DNA from: Ahniella sp.
GTDB lineage: Bacteria; Pseudomonadota; Gammaproteobacteria; Xanthomonadales; Ahniellaceae
DNA: 64,000 nt
Direction: 5' to 3'
Assembly (NCBI GenBank): GCA_016712105.1
Contig: JADJRU010000007.1
Span: 1-64,000 of the forward strand
The position numbers and the translations under genes are program-made. The notes below the pieces were generated by a model that saw nothing but the letters and a program-made list of their open reading frames with translations, had not been told where the DNA came from and did no database searches. Positions 8,251-18,089 of the stretch are shown here, in pieces; position 1 is the first letter of the stretch, and each line of letters begins with the position of its first letter.

Positions 8251-9075
8251 ATGCATGTCGTCTTCCCATTCTCCCTGTTCATGTCCCGTCTGGTGCGCCG
8301 GGCGCCGTTTCTGGCGGTCATCTTGTCTGCGGTGCTCCTCCCTGTCGCGGCCGCCGAGCTGCTGAACAATGAGTCGATCAAGGACATGGCACGGATGGGC
8401 CTGCGCGACGACATTGTGTTGGCCAAGATCAAGGCCGGTCCAACCCGATTCGATACCCGGACAGAGGCGCTGGAAGACCTTCAGAAAGCGAACATTTCGA
8501 GCGCGGTGATCTCGGCGATGATCGAATCCGGATCAACTCCGGCACAACCACCGGCCGTGGCTCCGTCCCCGTTCGCGTTGCCCGGCCACGCCACAACTTC
8601 GGGGTCCGAGAGTCAGTTCTATGTGGGTCCGGATGACCAGCTCCACCGGATCGAGGCCGTCAGGGTCACGCGCGAATTCTCCCGTCGAAAAGCCTGGATT
8701 CCCTATTACGGGGCCTTCGCTCAGCCCGAAGTGTTCGTGTTTCTGTCCGGCTCGACCTCGCAGAATGCCGTCGACGGGGCCGGTCAGATGTTCCGCACGT
8801 CACTTGATCCCCTGCACCTGCGCTTGGTCCATCTGGGCCTGCACAAACGCCGCAAGGACCGCTTCATCGTGTTCCAGGGTTCGCACAGCGATCGTGAGAT
8901 CCAGTTCGATACGACACGCGACAACACTGGCCTCTACGTGTTGTCGCCCCGCCAGGCGTTGCCGGCTGGCGAATATGCGTTTCTCTACAACCCGAATTCC
9001 TCGGCGGGCGGGTTCTGGTCGCTGTTCGCGCAGGAATCCGGTACGGCATTCGCTTTCGATTTCTCCGCGCGCTGA
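8251..9075 (+). CDS. Exported hypothetical protein with 'AGLxxxxVLxKI' repeat-like motif
   Basis: A 274-residue protein that starts at ATG 8251 behind a G-rich Shine-Dalgarno (TTGGGGG). The N-terminal signal sequence has a basic start, then FLAVILSAVLLPVAAA, with cleavage probably after AAA. The mature part opens with a motif that recurs in exported bacterial proteins of unknown function: NNESIKDMARMGL, then DIVLAKIKAG, FDTRTEALEDL and a closing SSAVISAMIES. A proline-rich linker separates this from a beta-rich C-terminal domain (about residues 105-274). No catalytic residues are apparent. It is probably periplasmic or surface located. Confidence 0.75.
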   Translation: MHVVFPFSLFMSRLVRRAPFLAVILSAVLLPVAAAELLNNESIKDMARMGLRDDIVLAKIKAGPTRFDTRTEALEDLQKANISSAVISAMIESGSTPAQPPAVAPSPFALPGHATTSGSESQFYVGPDDQLHRIEAVRVTREFSRRKAWIPYYGAFAQPEVFVFLSGSTSQNAVDGAGQMFRTSLDPLHLRLVHLGLHKRRKDRFIVFQGSHSDREIQFDTTRDNTGLYVLSPRQALPAGEYAFLYNPNSSAGGFWSLFAQESGTAFAFDFSAR

Positions 9076-9181
9076 TTGCCGCGCCGCAACAAGGCCGGAT
9101 GTCCGGTTGCCGCGGCCCGACAGGCGGGAAAAAGTCTTCAATGAACTGTTGCGGGAAGCAGCAACTCGGTACCCTTGAGCC

Positions 9182-9661
9182 ATGGCCAACGCCCGCACCC
9201 GTTTCGACAACATCATGGATTACATGATCCGCGCCAATGAAGTGGTTGGTGCGCCGCTGTTCGGGCGGCCGGCCGGGCTCTACCGCGGCGAGGCATTTGT
9301 CGTCTTCCATGGTGATGGCCTTGGGGTCCGGCTTCGTGGCCGTGCGCGGTTGCAGGCCTTGGCGCTGGCCGGCACCAAATTCTGGGATCCGATGGGTCGC
9401 GATGTACCCAACATGGACTGGGTGAGTATTCCGATCGCCCATTTCCTGCGCTGGGACCGTTTTGCCATTGATGCCCTGCATCAGGTCAAGGCTGGCCCGC
9501 CGCGTCCCGTTGCCGCGAAGGTTGAAGGTCCGCCACCCAAACCGCCAGCAGCAACCCGCTGGGCCGACAACATCAAATCGCTGCTGGCCAAAATCGAATC
9601 CCTGAGCTTGACGCCGCAAGCTGCACAAGCCGAAAAGCCGCGCAGTCGCCTGGACTTCTGA
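9182..9661 (+). CDS. TfoX-N/YjbR-like hypothetical protein
   Basis: A 159-residue soluble protein. Its first 85 residues resemble the TfoX N-terminal/MmcQ-like fold: a helix ending APLFGRPAGLYRGEAFVVF, then strand residues GLGVRLRGRARL, then FWDPMGR and a final WVSIP strand. A proline-rich, probably disordered tail of about 50 residues follows. The similarity is by pattern only, so the family label is tentative. True TfoX controls competence in other Gammaproteobacteria, but this protein lacks the TfoX C-terminal domain and should not be assumed to do so. It is likely an independent gene between 8251-9075 and the symporter. Confidence 0.6.
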   Translation: MANARTRFDNIMDYMIRANEVVGAPLFGRPAGLYRGEAFVVFHGDGLGVRLRGRARLQALALAGTKFWDPMGRDVPNMDWVSIPIAHFLRWDRFAIDALHQVKAGPPRPVAAKVEGPPPKPPAATRWADNIKSLLAKIESLSLTPQAAQAEKPRSRLDF

Positions 9662-9809
9662 GCAGCGCAGCAACGAAGCAGCCGTCAACGCGCCGTTGAA
9701 ACACTGCGCCTTCCGTTGCACCGAGTTTCCGTGGCACAGTCCCGGCATCCTGAGAACCCGATGCGGTGTTTCAGGGTAAAGCCCCATTCTTCGCACCGGA
9801 CGCTCACCC

Positions 9810-11257
9810 ATGCCCACGCTCGACACCCAAGCCATCATCGCCACGTTTGCGATCTACATGGGCATCTGCCTGCTGCTTGGGTTCATCGCGTGGCGACGCA
9901 CGACGAACCTGAAAGATTTCATCCTGGGCGGTCGATCTCTTGGGCCTTGGACCACCGCGCTGTCGGCACAAGCTACGGACATGTCAGGTTGGCTGCTCCT
10001 GGGCCTGCCGGGATTTGCGTATCTGGCAGGTTACGAATCGGCCTGGCTAGTCGGTGGACTGGTGGTGGGTACCTGGCTCAACTGGCGATTCATTGCACAG
10101 CCTTTGCGCGAACGAACCGAAGCGCTGGGCGACGCGCTGACGCTGCCCACCTACTTCGAGCGTGCGTTCGAAGATCAGCGCGGCTTGCTGCGGCCGCTGA
10201 CGGCATTCTTCGTGCTGGTGTTCTTCATCCTGTATGCAAGCTCGCAGTTTGTTGCCGCGGGCCGCCTGTTCGAGTCGTTGTTTGAATTGCCCTACGCCTG
10301 GGCTGTGTTCTGGGGGCACGATCGTCATGCTCGCCTACATTTCTGGGTGGATTCCTGGCGGTATCCTGGTCCGACGTGCTGCAGGGGACGCTGATGTTTT
10401 TTGCGCTGCTCGCCGTGGCACTGATGGGCCTCAACCTGGTGGGCGGACTCGACGGCATGCATGCCACGATGAACGCGGTGAATGCCGAATTGCTGAATCC
10501 GTTCACCGCTGCAAGCGGGCAGGCGCTGGGCTGGATCGGCATCGTGTCGTCGCTGGCCTGGGGCCTTGGGTATTGCGGCCAACCCCATATCCTGGCGCGC
10601 TTCATGGCGATTCGGGATCCCAAGGCCATGACAGTTGCCCGGCGCGTCGCGATGACTTGGCAAGTCACCGTACTGATCGCCGCCATGGTGGTCGGCTTCA
10701 CGGCATTGGGCGCACTCAAGCAACCGCTGTCCGGCACGGAAGCTGAAAAAGCCTTCATCCACATGAGCGTTCAGTTCTTTCCACCCTGGATCGCCGGCAT
10801 CTGCCTGGCCGGTGTCCTGGCGGCGATCATGAGCACTGCTTCGGCCCAATTGCTGCTGTCGTCGGCTGCATTTGCCGAAGACTTCTATCGCGGCCTGATT
10901 CGGAAGAATGCCGGTGCTGGCGAACTGCTGTGGGTGGGCCGATTGGCCGTACTCGGCGTGGCAGCCGTGGCGTTCGTGGTCGCGCTGGATCCGAGCAGCA
11001 CCGTTTTGTCGCGAGTCGGCGACGCCTGGGCCGGTTTGGGCGCGACGTTCGGACCGGCCATTGTGTTGTCGCTGTACTGGCGAGGCATGACGCGCGCCGG
11101 CGCCTACGCAGGCATTCTGGTGGGTGGCCTCACGGTCGTCGGATGGTTGTCGCTCGCCCACCTCGGCGGCATCTTTGCGCTGTACGCCATGGTGCCCGGA
11201 TTCTTCGCCTCGATGGCAGCGATCGTGGGCGTAAGCCTGATCACGAAGAAGCGTTGA
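9810..11257 (+). pseudogene. putP: Sodium/proline symporter PutP, frameshifted twice
   Basis: An SSSF-family Na+/solute symporter most like PutP, which imports proline. The N-terminal part (9810 to about 10312) contains the family hallmarks DFILGGRSLG and ALSAQATDMSGWLLLGLPG. The frame then shifts at a run of five G (10312-10316) and again at TTT (10340-10342). After the second shift the rest of the transporter reads cleanly to 11257 (LGGFLAVSWSDVLQG, WGLGYCGQPHILARFMAI, MSTASAQLLLSSAAF). Joined, the segments give one polypeptide of about 482 residues, the normal length. Both shifts are single extra bases in homopolymers, so sequencing error is a strong alternative to genuine decay. Confidence 0.88.
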
Positions 11258-11387
11258 TTCGATGCCTCCCGGCCGGCCGTCAGTGAACCTGAAACGGCCT
11301 CAGTTTGTTGATGAATCTTTCCTTGACCATACCGGGCTTCCCACCGGTACCTTCTGGGACCCCCGCTCCACCGCCATGAGGATCACC

Positions 11388-14300
11388 ATGCGCCAACTTG
11401 CTCCACACCCCGCGTCCTCGCGGACAACACGCTCGCTGATCGGGCTGTTGCTGACGTGTCTGTCGCCCCTTCTGGTCGCGGCAGTTGTTGAACCAGACCT
11501 GCTCGACGGGCTCAAACCACGCAGCATCGGCCCTGCCGGCATGAGTGGTCGCGTCGCGGCAATCGACGTCTCGCCGCACGACACCAATTTGATCTATGTC
11601 GGAGCGGCCACGGGTGGCGTGTGGAAATCCACGAACGGCGGCTCACATTGGGAGCCGGTATTCGATCGCGAGGATGTGCATGCGATCGGTGCCGTTGCCG
11701 TATCGCCGGTCAATCCGAACATGATCTGGGTCGGTACCGGCGAAGGTAATGTGCGCAACTCGGCGTCCGTCGGGCGCGGCGTCTATCGCTCACTCGACGC
11801 CGGCAAGACTTGGCAACACCTGGGCCTCGGCAAGAGCGAACGCATTCATCGCATCATTCCGCATCCGCGTGACGCCGATACCGTGTTCGTTGCGGCGATG
11901 GGTCAGGCCTGGGGCGAAAACAGCGAACGCGGTGTCTACCGCACACGCGACGGCGGCAAGACCTGGCAACGGGTGCTTTATGGCGACGAGCGCAGTGGCG
12001 CGGCCGAACTGGTCATGGACCCGACCAACCCCGACAAGCTGTTCGCGAACCTGTGGGAATACCGCCGCTGGCCGTGGTTCTTCAAGTCTGGCGGCCCGGG
12101 CAGCGGCCTGTACATGAGCGTGGACGGTGGCGACACCTGGCGCAAGGCCACTGAAAAGGATGGTCTGCCGAAAGGTGAGCTCGGCCGCATGGGACTGGCT
12201 GTCGCGCCCAGCGACCCGCGGATCGTCTACGCACTCGTCGAAGCAAAAGACAACGTGTTGTTGCGGTCCACCGACGGCGGCTACAAGTGGGAAACGGTCA
12301 ACGAGGAAATCGGGGTGTCGGGCCGGCCGTTCTACTACGCCGACATCCGCGTTGACCCGCAACATCCTGACCGTGTCTACCGACTGGCGACATTCACCGA
12401 TGTCTCCGACGACGGCGGCAAAACCTTCAGCAACCTGATCGGTCTGGCACATCTGCATCCAGACAACCACGCACTGTGGATCAACCCGAAAAACGGTGCG
12501 CACATGATCAACGGCAACGACGGCGGCGTCGGCATCAGCCATGACCGCGGCGAGTCCTGGCGCTTTGTCACGAACCTGCCGCTGGCTCAGTTCTATCACG
12601 TGCGTTATGACCTGGAGACCCCGTACAACGTGTATGGCGGTCTGCAGGACAATGGTTCCTGGCGTGGCCCTTCCGCCGTGTGGCAACAGGGGCCCATTCG
12701 CAATTCGCATTGGACGGAAGTGGGCTTCGGCGACGGCTTCGACACGCTTCCCGACCCGGAGAACGCACGGCGCGGTTATGCGATGAGCCAGGACGGTTAC
12801 CTGCTTCGCTGGAACCTCGACACCGGTGAACGCTTCATGATCCGCCCGGCTGCACCGGACGCGAACACGCGTCTGCGGTTCAACTGGAATGCAGGCCTCG
12901 CACAGGATCCCTTCGACGCCGGCACGATCTATTTCGGCAGCCAGTTCGTGCATCGCTCGACCGACCGCGGCAACACCTGGTCGATCATCAGCCCGGACCT
13001 GACCAGCAACAACCCGGACAAACAGAAGGGTCACGAAAGTGGCGGACTGACCTCCGACGTTACGGCGGCAGAAAACCACACCACGATCGTGAGCATCGAG
13101 CCAAGCAAGCTGGAACGCGGCGTGCTCTGGGTCGGTACCGATGATGGCCGCGTGCAAGTCACTCGCGACGGCGGTGCCACCTGGACGAACGTCGTGTCCG
13201 GCGCGAAGGGTGTGCCGGCCGACACCTGGGTGCCGCACATCACTTTGTCGGCGCATGAGAAGGGCACTGCGTTCGTGGTGTTCGACAACCACCGTCGCAG
13301 TGACTGGACACCCTACCTGTTCCGTGTCGACGACTACGGCAAACGCTGGACCTCACTGGCAACCAAGGACGTCGACGGTTATGCGCTGATCCTGCTCCAG
13401 GATCCGGTGGAGCCGAACCTGCTGTTCCTGGGCACCGAGTTCGGTCTGTACGTCTCGCTGGACGCCGGCGCACACTGGCAGAAGTGGACACGCGGCCTGC
13501 CGACTTCGTCGGTCATGGATCTGGCGATCCATCCGCGTGAGCACGATCTGATCATCGGCACCCATGGCCGCTCGATCTATATCCTCGACGACATCCGCCC
13601 ACTGCGCGAACTGGCCCGCCTGGACAAGACCCCAACCAGCCACCTCTTCGCCATCGCGCCGGCGATCCAGTATCAGGAAAAGCAGAACATGATCGACTCG
13701 ATCAACTCGCAATCCGAGTTTCGTGGCGAGAATCGTGCCTATGGCTCGCTGATCAGCTTCTGGCTGGATGCACCACAACTGCCGCATCCGGACGAGGAAA
13801 TCGAACGTGTGCGCACGCAGCCTGAACCGGCCAAGGATGAAAAACCAAAGCCCACCAAGGCCACGCTGGAGTTCCGTGATGCCCAAGGCACCCTCGTGAA
13901 CCGCATGGAGATCGAAGCGAAGAAGGGCCTGAACCGCATCAATTGGGATCTGAGCCGCACCACATTCCGCTCGCCGCAACCGCCCAGCCCATGGGGTGGT
14001 GGCCATGGCGCACCCGTTGTTCCGGGCGACTACACGGTCACCTTGACCTTTGACGGCCAACGCCATGACCAGAAGGCAACTGTATTGCCCGATCCGCGTC
14101 TGGGCCTGTCCGCCGCCGACTACGCCACCAAGGCCGTCAGTTGGGCAGAACTGGGCAAGACGCAGGAAGCGATCACTGACGCCGTGCGCCAACTGCAGGA
14201 TCTGCGTACGGAACTCGATCGAGTGGCCTCTCTGGCGAAGACCCATGTGGATCGCCGCAAGGAACTGCAGCCGGGCATCGAGATCGACGAGAAGGATCCG

Positions 14301-14639
14301 CATCAGGCACTCGGCAAGTCAATCGAAGAGTTCAAGACCAAGATGCTGGAAAACGAGAAACAACTCTGGCAGCCGCCCGAAGCGACTAAAGGCTACATCG
14401 CCGACCGCGACGCACAGGCCATGCTGGGCACCGCAGAGTGGTTCTTCAGTTCCAGCTTTGGCCCGGTCACGCCGACACAACAGGCCTACCTGGTGGCTGC
14501 GCAAAATAGGACGACGGAAGCGGTCAAAGGTGCCGACAAACTGTACGCCGAGTCGCTGCCGGAGTTGCGGAAGCAGATCGAAGCGCTGGGTTACGTGCTG
14601 CAACCGCAGGCGACACCCATGGCCCCTGCGGCCAAGTAG
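11388..14639 (+). CDS. Exported VPS10/sortilin-like BNR-repeat protein
   Basis: A 1083-residue exported protein built of BNR/Asp-box beta-propeller repeats. Asp-box type motifs recur (for example TNGGSHWEP, LDAGKTWQH, RDGGKTWQRV, VDGGDTWRK, HDRGESWRF, TDRGNTWSI, RDGGATWTN), enough for one or two propellers similar to VPS10/sortilin and xyloglucanase-type proteins. A signal peptide follows the basic N-terminus (SLIGLLLTCLSPLLVAA). The C-terminal quarter is a beta-rich then coiled helical segment with Lys/Glu-rich stretches. I chose ATG 11388 because GAGGATCACC sits just upstream. No glycosidase catalytic dyad can be assigned; such proteins are commonly annotated as glycosyl hydrolases without proof. 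The gene is intact and convergent with arsS. Confidence 0.85.
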   Translation: MRQLAPHPASSRTTRSLIGLLLTCLSPLLVAAVVEPDLLDGLKPRSIGPAGMSGRVAAIDVSPHDTNLIYVGAATGGVWKSTNGGSHWEPVFDREDVHAIGAVAVSPVNPNMIWVGTGEGNVRNSASVGRGVYRSLDAGKTWQHLGLGKSERIHRIIPHPRDADTVFVAAMGQAWGENSERGVYRTRDGGKTWQRVLYGDERSGAAELVMDPTNPDKLFANLWEYRRWPWFFKSGGPGSGLYMSVDGGDTWRKATEKDGLPKGELGRMGLAVAPSDPRIVYALVEAKDNVLLRSTDGGYKWETVNEEIGVSGRPFYYADIRVDPQHPDRVYRLATFTDVSDDGGKTFSNLIGLAHLHPDNHALWINPKNGAHMINGNDGGVGISHDRGESWRFVTNLPLAQFYHVRYDLETPYNVYGGLQDNGSWRGPSAVWQQGPIRNSHWTEVGFGDGFDTLPDPENARRGYAMSQDGYLLRWNLDTGERFMIRPAAPDANTRLRFNWNAGLAQDPFDAGTIYFGSQFVHRSTDRGNTWSIISPDLTSNNPDKQKGHESGGLTSDVTAAENHTTIVSIEPSKLERGVLWVGTDDGRVQVTRDGGATWTNVVSGAKGVPADTWVPHITLSAHEKGTAFVVFDNHRRSDWTPYLFRVDDYGKRWTSLATKDVDGYALILLQDPVEPNLLFLGTEFGLYVSLDAGAHWQKWTRGLPTSSVMDLAIHPREHDLIIGTHGRSIYILDDIRPLRELARLDKTPTSHLFAIAPAIQYQEKQNMIDSINSQSEFRGENRAYGSLISFWLDAPQLPHPDEEIERVRTQPEPAKDEKPKPTKATLEFRDAQGTLVNRMEIEAKKGLNRINWDLSRTTFRSPQPPSPWGGGHGAPVVPGDYTVTLTFDGQRHDQKATVLPDPRLGLSAADYATKAVSWAELGKTQEAITDAVRQLQDLRTELDRVASLAKTHVDRRKELQPGIEIDEKDPHQALGKSIEEFKTKMLENEKQLWQPPEATKGYIADRDAQAMLGTAEWFFSSSFGPVTPTQQAYLVAAQNRTTEAVKGADKLYAESLPELRKQIEALGYVLQPQATPMAPAAK

Positions 14640-14653
14640 GAACAGAAGCCAAC

Positions 14654-14681
14654 GATGCGGCAACCGCAGGGTTGCCGCATC
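14654..14681. terminator. Hairpin between convergent genes
   Basis: GATGCGGCAACC and GGTTGCCGCATC form a perfect 12-bp stem with a four-base loop, between the stops of the BNR protein (14639) and arsS (14688). There is no strong U-run on either side, so it may act as a bidirectional terminator or mRNA-stabilising hairpin. Confidence 0.6.
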
Positions 14682-14687
14682 ACTGGT

Positions 14688-15644
14688 TCAGGACAAGGCA
14701 CCGCCGCAGCTGGAACCCTGGCCGGCGGTACAGCCATAACAGTGATCCGCCACGCCGATACGGCGCGGAACCTGGATATCAAGCAGATCCCGCAAATGCG
14801 AAGGGCTGTCGCGCCCACCCAGCGGTAGTTTCAACATCTGGTTGAAGTCGCAGTCATACAGGTCACCCTGGTAGTCGACACTGACGAGGAACCGGCACAT
14901 CACGCCGCCCAGGTTTTCGTCTCGATGGGCGCCTTGGAGCGTGTCCATGTATTCGTCGAACTTGCCTTTGGAGATCAACCACGACCCGAAGCGCTGGATC
15001 GGCATGTTGGCAAGCGCGAACAGTTCGTTGAACACGATGCCGAAATTCTCGCCGAGCAGGCGTTTGTAGTCGGCCTGCAGCTTCTGCTGCTCCGGCGGCA
15101 GGAACGCGCCGTTCGGGTTGTAGACCAGGTTGAGCACGAGGCCGGTTCCTGGCTGGCCGTACCCCAGTACATTCAGTTTTTTCAGCGCGCGTATCGACGA
15201 CTCGAATACCCCTTCACCGCGTTGCTCGTCGACATTCGCCTGGCTGTAACACGGCAACGAGGCCACCAGATCCACACGATGGCTGGCCAGGAACTCGGCA
15301 ACCCACTCGTAACCCGGTTCTTCGATGATGGTCGGATTGAGCCGATCCATCACGGTGATGCCTTTTGCCACTGCCGATTCAACCAGCCAACGAAAGTGCG
15401 GATTCATTTCCGGAGTGCCGCCGGTCAGGTCAAAGATGCGCACGCCGCGTCGCTCGGCCACGGTCAGTGCCAGCTCCATGACTTCCCGGCTCATCAGCTC
15501 CTTGCGGCGAGGACCGGCATTAACGTGGCAATGGATACAACTGATGTTGCACAGATACCCGAGATTCAACTGCAGCGTGTCGATACGCTCGCGCTGAAGC
15601 GCAGGAAAGGCGCGCTTTTGAAGTTGGGGCCAGACGTCATGCAT
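14688..15644 (-). CDS. arsS: ArsS-like radical SAM enzyme (arsenosugar-type)
   Basis: A 318-residue radical SAM protein. The cluster-binding CxxxCxxC is at C32, C36 and C39 (LCNISCIHC), followed by the GGTPEMNP segment typical of SAM binding. A Cys-rich C-terminus includes MCRFLVSVDYQGDLYDCDFNQML and ends DHCYGCTAGQGSSCGGALS, matching the 'radical SAM/Cys-rich' ArsS family. ArsS is proposed to add the 5-deoxyadenosyl group to methylated arsenic in arsenosugar synthesis. The last gene of a leftward operon with two TIGR04282/TIGR04283-type glycosyltransferases. The positions that are selenocysteine in some homologues read as cysteine here. No arsM methyltransferase gene is in the window. Confidence 0.85.
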   Translation of the reverse strand: MHDVWPQLQKRAFPALQRERIDTLQLNLGYLCNISCIHCHVNAGPRRKELMSREVMELALTVAERRGVRIFDLTGGTPEMNPHFRWLVESAVAKGITVMDRLNPTIIEEPGYEWVAEFLASHRVDLVASLPCYSQANVDEQRGEGVFESSIRALKKLNVLGYGQPGTGLVLNLVYNPNGAFLPPEQQKLQADYKRLLGENFGIVFNELFALANMPIQRFGSWLISKGKFDEYMDTLQGAHRDENLGGVMCRFLVSVDYQGDLYDCDFNQMLKLPLGGRDSPSHLRDLLDIQVPRRIGVADHCYGCTAGQGSSCGGALS

Positions 15645-15721
15645 GAGCGTGTTCCTTGGTGCGTAGTTCTGAAAACAGTGCGGTTTGAAGTTCTGTTGGC
15701 GCTTGCCGGATTCCGGATCAA

Positions 15722-16558
15722 TCAGGGCTTCGGATCTTCAGTCGAAGCTGAAGGCATGAGGGTCGGTGCGGGGTCGCGAAAAGGTTGCCACAGCAACGAA
15801 AGGATCCGCTGATCGCGCGGTGCGCGAAACTCCGGCAGGCCAATCATCATGGTCGTGTGTCCGTCGCGCGGTTGTTCCTTGGCAGTGCCGAACAGACGGT
15901 CCCAGACGCTGAGAATATTGCCGAAATTGGCATTCGACTCGTCCATGTGAACGGCATGATGAACCCGATGCCAGTCGGGCGTCACGATGATCCAGCGTAA
16001 TGCGCGGTCGAGCCAGATCGGCACGGCCACGTTGGCATGGGTCCACAACGAGAATCCCAGCAGCATGGCTTCGTAGGTGGCCACCGCCACGGGCGATACG
16101 CCCAACAGCACAATCACCGCCAGCTTGTAGGCGAACGAGGGCAGAATCTCGAATGGGTGGAACCGGACACCGAGACTGACATCGAAGCCGGTGTCACTGT
16201 GATGGACCCGATGTGCGCGCCACAACCAGGGCACGAGGTGGAACCAGCGATGCTGCCAATAGATGGCGAGGTCGAGCAGTATCAGACTCAGGACGAACTC
16301 GAACGGGGCCGGCCAATCTGCGCGATGTAAGACGCCCCAAGTCGTGGCAGCCGCCATGACCACAGCTCCGGCCGGAACGATGATCCGCAATGTGATGGTG
16401 GACAGGGTGATCAGCCCAACGTTACGGGCCCACCTTATCCATCCACCTTCCACCTGACGCCGCGGCCAGATGCGTTCGAGCAGCAAGAGGCCAAGGAGCA
16501 GTCCCACGAACACTCCCGCTTTCACGAGGTCTGCCGATCCAGTCATCGATTCATTCAT
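15722..16558 (-). CDS. Sterol desaturase/fatty-acid hydroxylase-family membrane protein
   Basis: A 278-residue membrane protein with four or five hydrophobic helices and the histidine clusters that bind the di-iron centre of this family: HRWFH, HRVHHS, the FHPFE segment and HRVHHAVH. These enzymes hydroxylate or desaturate lipids such as sterols and sphingolipids in the membrane. The start ATG at 16558 overlaps the stop of the upstream glycosyltransferase (ATGA), so it is translationally coupled and part of the ArsS operon. Its role there is unclear; modification of a lipid-linked arsenic compound is a guess. The frame is intact. Confidence 0.85.
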   Translation of the reverse strand: MNESMTGSADLVKAGVFVGLLLGLLLLERIWPRRQVEGGWIRWARNVGLITLSTITLRIIVPAGAVVMAAATTWGVLHRADWPAPFEFVLSLILLDLAIYWQHRWFHLVPWLWRAHRVHHSDTGFDVSLGVRFHPFEILPSFAYKLAVIVLLGVSPVAVATYEAMLLGFSLWTHANVAVPIWLDRALRWIIVTPDWHRVHHAVHMDESNANFGNILSVWDRLFGTAKEQPRDGHTTMMIGLPEFRAPRDQRILSLLWQPFRDPAPTLMPSASTEDPKP

Positions 16559-17247
16559 GGGCACACCCCGTCGTTCACCAGCACGTGCCGCATCAAGGTC
16601 CGCAACCGGCATTGGGCATCGGTCGGCATGGCCAGACGATCCAGCGCGTCGACAACGGGTTCGATGTCTTCGTAAACATCCACATCGTGTAATGTTTCCA
16701 GTGCCAGACAATCGATGGCGGTATCGAGGCCCGACAGGAACTTTTCAGCGGTGGTCGGTGCACTGTAGACCACGTCTGTCCAGGCACGCTCCGGCAACAA
16801 TCGATTGCTGCCGAACAACCAGAAGCCCCCATCCTCGGAACGCCCCATCACGGCACGCGCGCCTGCTTCCTGCAGCCACAGCGATGCCCGAACGAGGCAC
16901 GAGGCATCCAGTTGCGGCGTGTCGGCGCCCAGCAGGATGGCCGCGCCATGACGATCCAGCAGTTGCTTGTGAACCTCGCGCATGCGCTCGCCCAAACCAC
17001 CCTCGCCCTGACCAAGCTTCGGCAGCGTTTTCCAGTGATCACCATCAAACGCCGGACGTTCCGCCACGGCCCAATAGGCCCGCATGGCCGACTGGGCTTC
17101 AGCCTGGCTCGCCACGGACGCCACTGCTTCGGCCGACGCCAGGTGAAACACCTCGGCACATCGTTGCCCAATCCTGGGCCACAGGCGTGTCTTGACCGGC
17201 GACAGGCCCGGCGTTTTCACGAAGATGGCCAGTCCGACCGAACTCAT
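16555..17247 (-). CDS. TIGR04282-type glycosyltransferase
   Basis: A 230-residue nucleotidyl/glycosyltransferase of the A fold, matching the TIGR04282 arsenosugar-associated type. It begins GLAIFVKTPGLSPVKTRLWP, which contains the nucleotide-binding K-T-R motif, and carries the donor-binding ILLGADTPQLD and the SEDGGFWLFG segment. Start ATG 17247 overlaps the stop of the upstream gene by four bases (ATGA). The sequence is intact. It is expected to be cytoplasmic and to work with ArsS and the neighbouring TIGR04283 glycosyltransferase. The sugar donor cannot be read from the sequence. Confidence 0.85.
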   Translation of the reverse strand: MSSVGLAIFVKTPGLSPVKTRLWPRIGQRCAEVFHLASAEAVASVASQAEAQSAMRAYWAVAERPAFDGDHWKTLPKLGQGEGGLGERMREVHKQLLDRHGAAILLGADTPQLDASCLVRASLWLQEAGARAVMGRSEDGGFWLFGSNRLLPERAWTDVVYSAPTTAEKFLSGLDTAIDCLALETLHDVDVYEDIEPVVDALDRLAMPTDAQCRLRTLMRHVLVNDGVCP

Positions 17248-17923
17248 CGCTGCCCTTTGCGAGAAAACTCGCGCGCTTGCCGACCGGTGGCACGCAAGTG
17301 TTCGATCGTCGTGCGGAACCAACCCTGCCTGGAATACTTGCGGGCACTGGTGAACAAATCTGCGCGCACGGGTTGAATCGCGGCTCCTGCATGGCGCGCA
17401 CGCCAGACCAGATCGTGGTCCTCTCCGACCGTTACCGCCGCATCGAATCCATGGAGCTGATCGAACAGCACTCGCGAGACCAGAAACCCTGGTCTCCGAA
17501 TGGCATGCCGAGCAGGCGACTGCGAATCCATGCACCGAAGGTGTTGATGGCCATCCATGCCGGACCGTCATTCAGGAACCGAAGGTCGAAGTATCCCAAC
17601 GCTCGGTCAGGGCCAGCGATATGTTGTGTCACCGCCGACAGCGCCGAATCACCGAGCACCGAATCAGCATGAAGGAACCACAACCACCGGGTCGTCGACA
17701 CTCGCGCACCCGCGTTCAACTGGAGCGCACGGCCTCGGGGCGCAAGGATCACCTGCACACGCGGATCCGTCAGCTCGGGACGAGGTTCAGCCGGAGCCAG
17801 TTGTTCCGGGAACACCATCACGATGTCGCGCGCCGGCCATGCTGCCAGTTGCGGCAGAAGCTTCCGCCAGGATTCGTCGTTCGGTCCGACCGGAATCACG
17901 ATGGCCAGATCAAGCGTCATCAA
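17244..17923 (-). pseudogene. TIGR04283-type glycosyltransferase, frameshifted
   Basis: A GT-A fold glycosyltransferase resembling TIGR04283 'arsenosugar biosynthesis' proteins: N-terminal LDLAIVIPVGPNDESW, then APRGRALQLNAGARVS (donor site) and WLWFLHADS, the Asp-containing metal site. The frame changes near 17485 in the GGG/TTT context after FGDQG; the alternate frame continues with FLVSRVLF...TVGEDHDLVWRARHAGA to a TGA at 17244. A one-base loss explains the change. The broken frame overlaps the next gene start. Single-base loss in a homopolymer makes sequencing error plausible. It is the second gene of the operon. Confidence 0.85.
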
Positions 17924-18089
17924 CTGATGCGCCGGGTGTGATCATGCGACACGGGCAAGTCCTCTTTTGTTGCGCGGGTATCAGGACATCCTATGGACAG
18001 GTACGGACCTATGGCAATCAGGCCAACCCAAACCTGTACCCACCCGGGCAGGCTTCGTAAGGATCGGACCGAATCAATCAAACGATCTC

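Noticed and set aside
11790..13292. 500-codon minus-strand frame opposite the BNR protein
   Set aside because: Antisense shadow of a gene with clear repeats; no independent start signal or domain.
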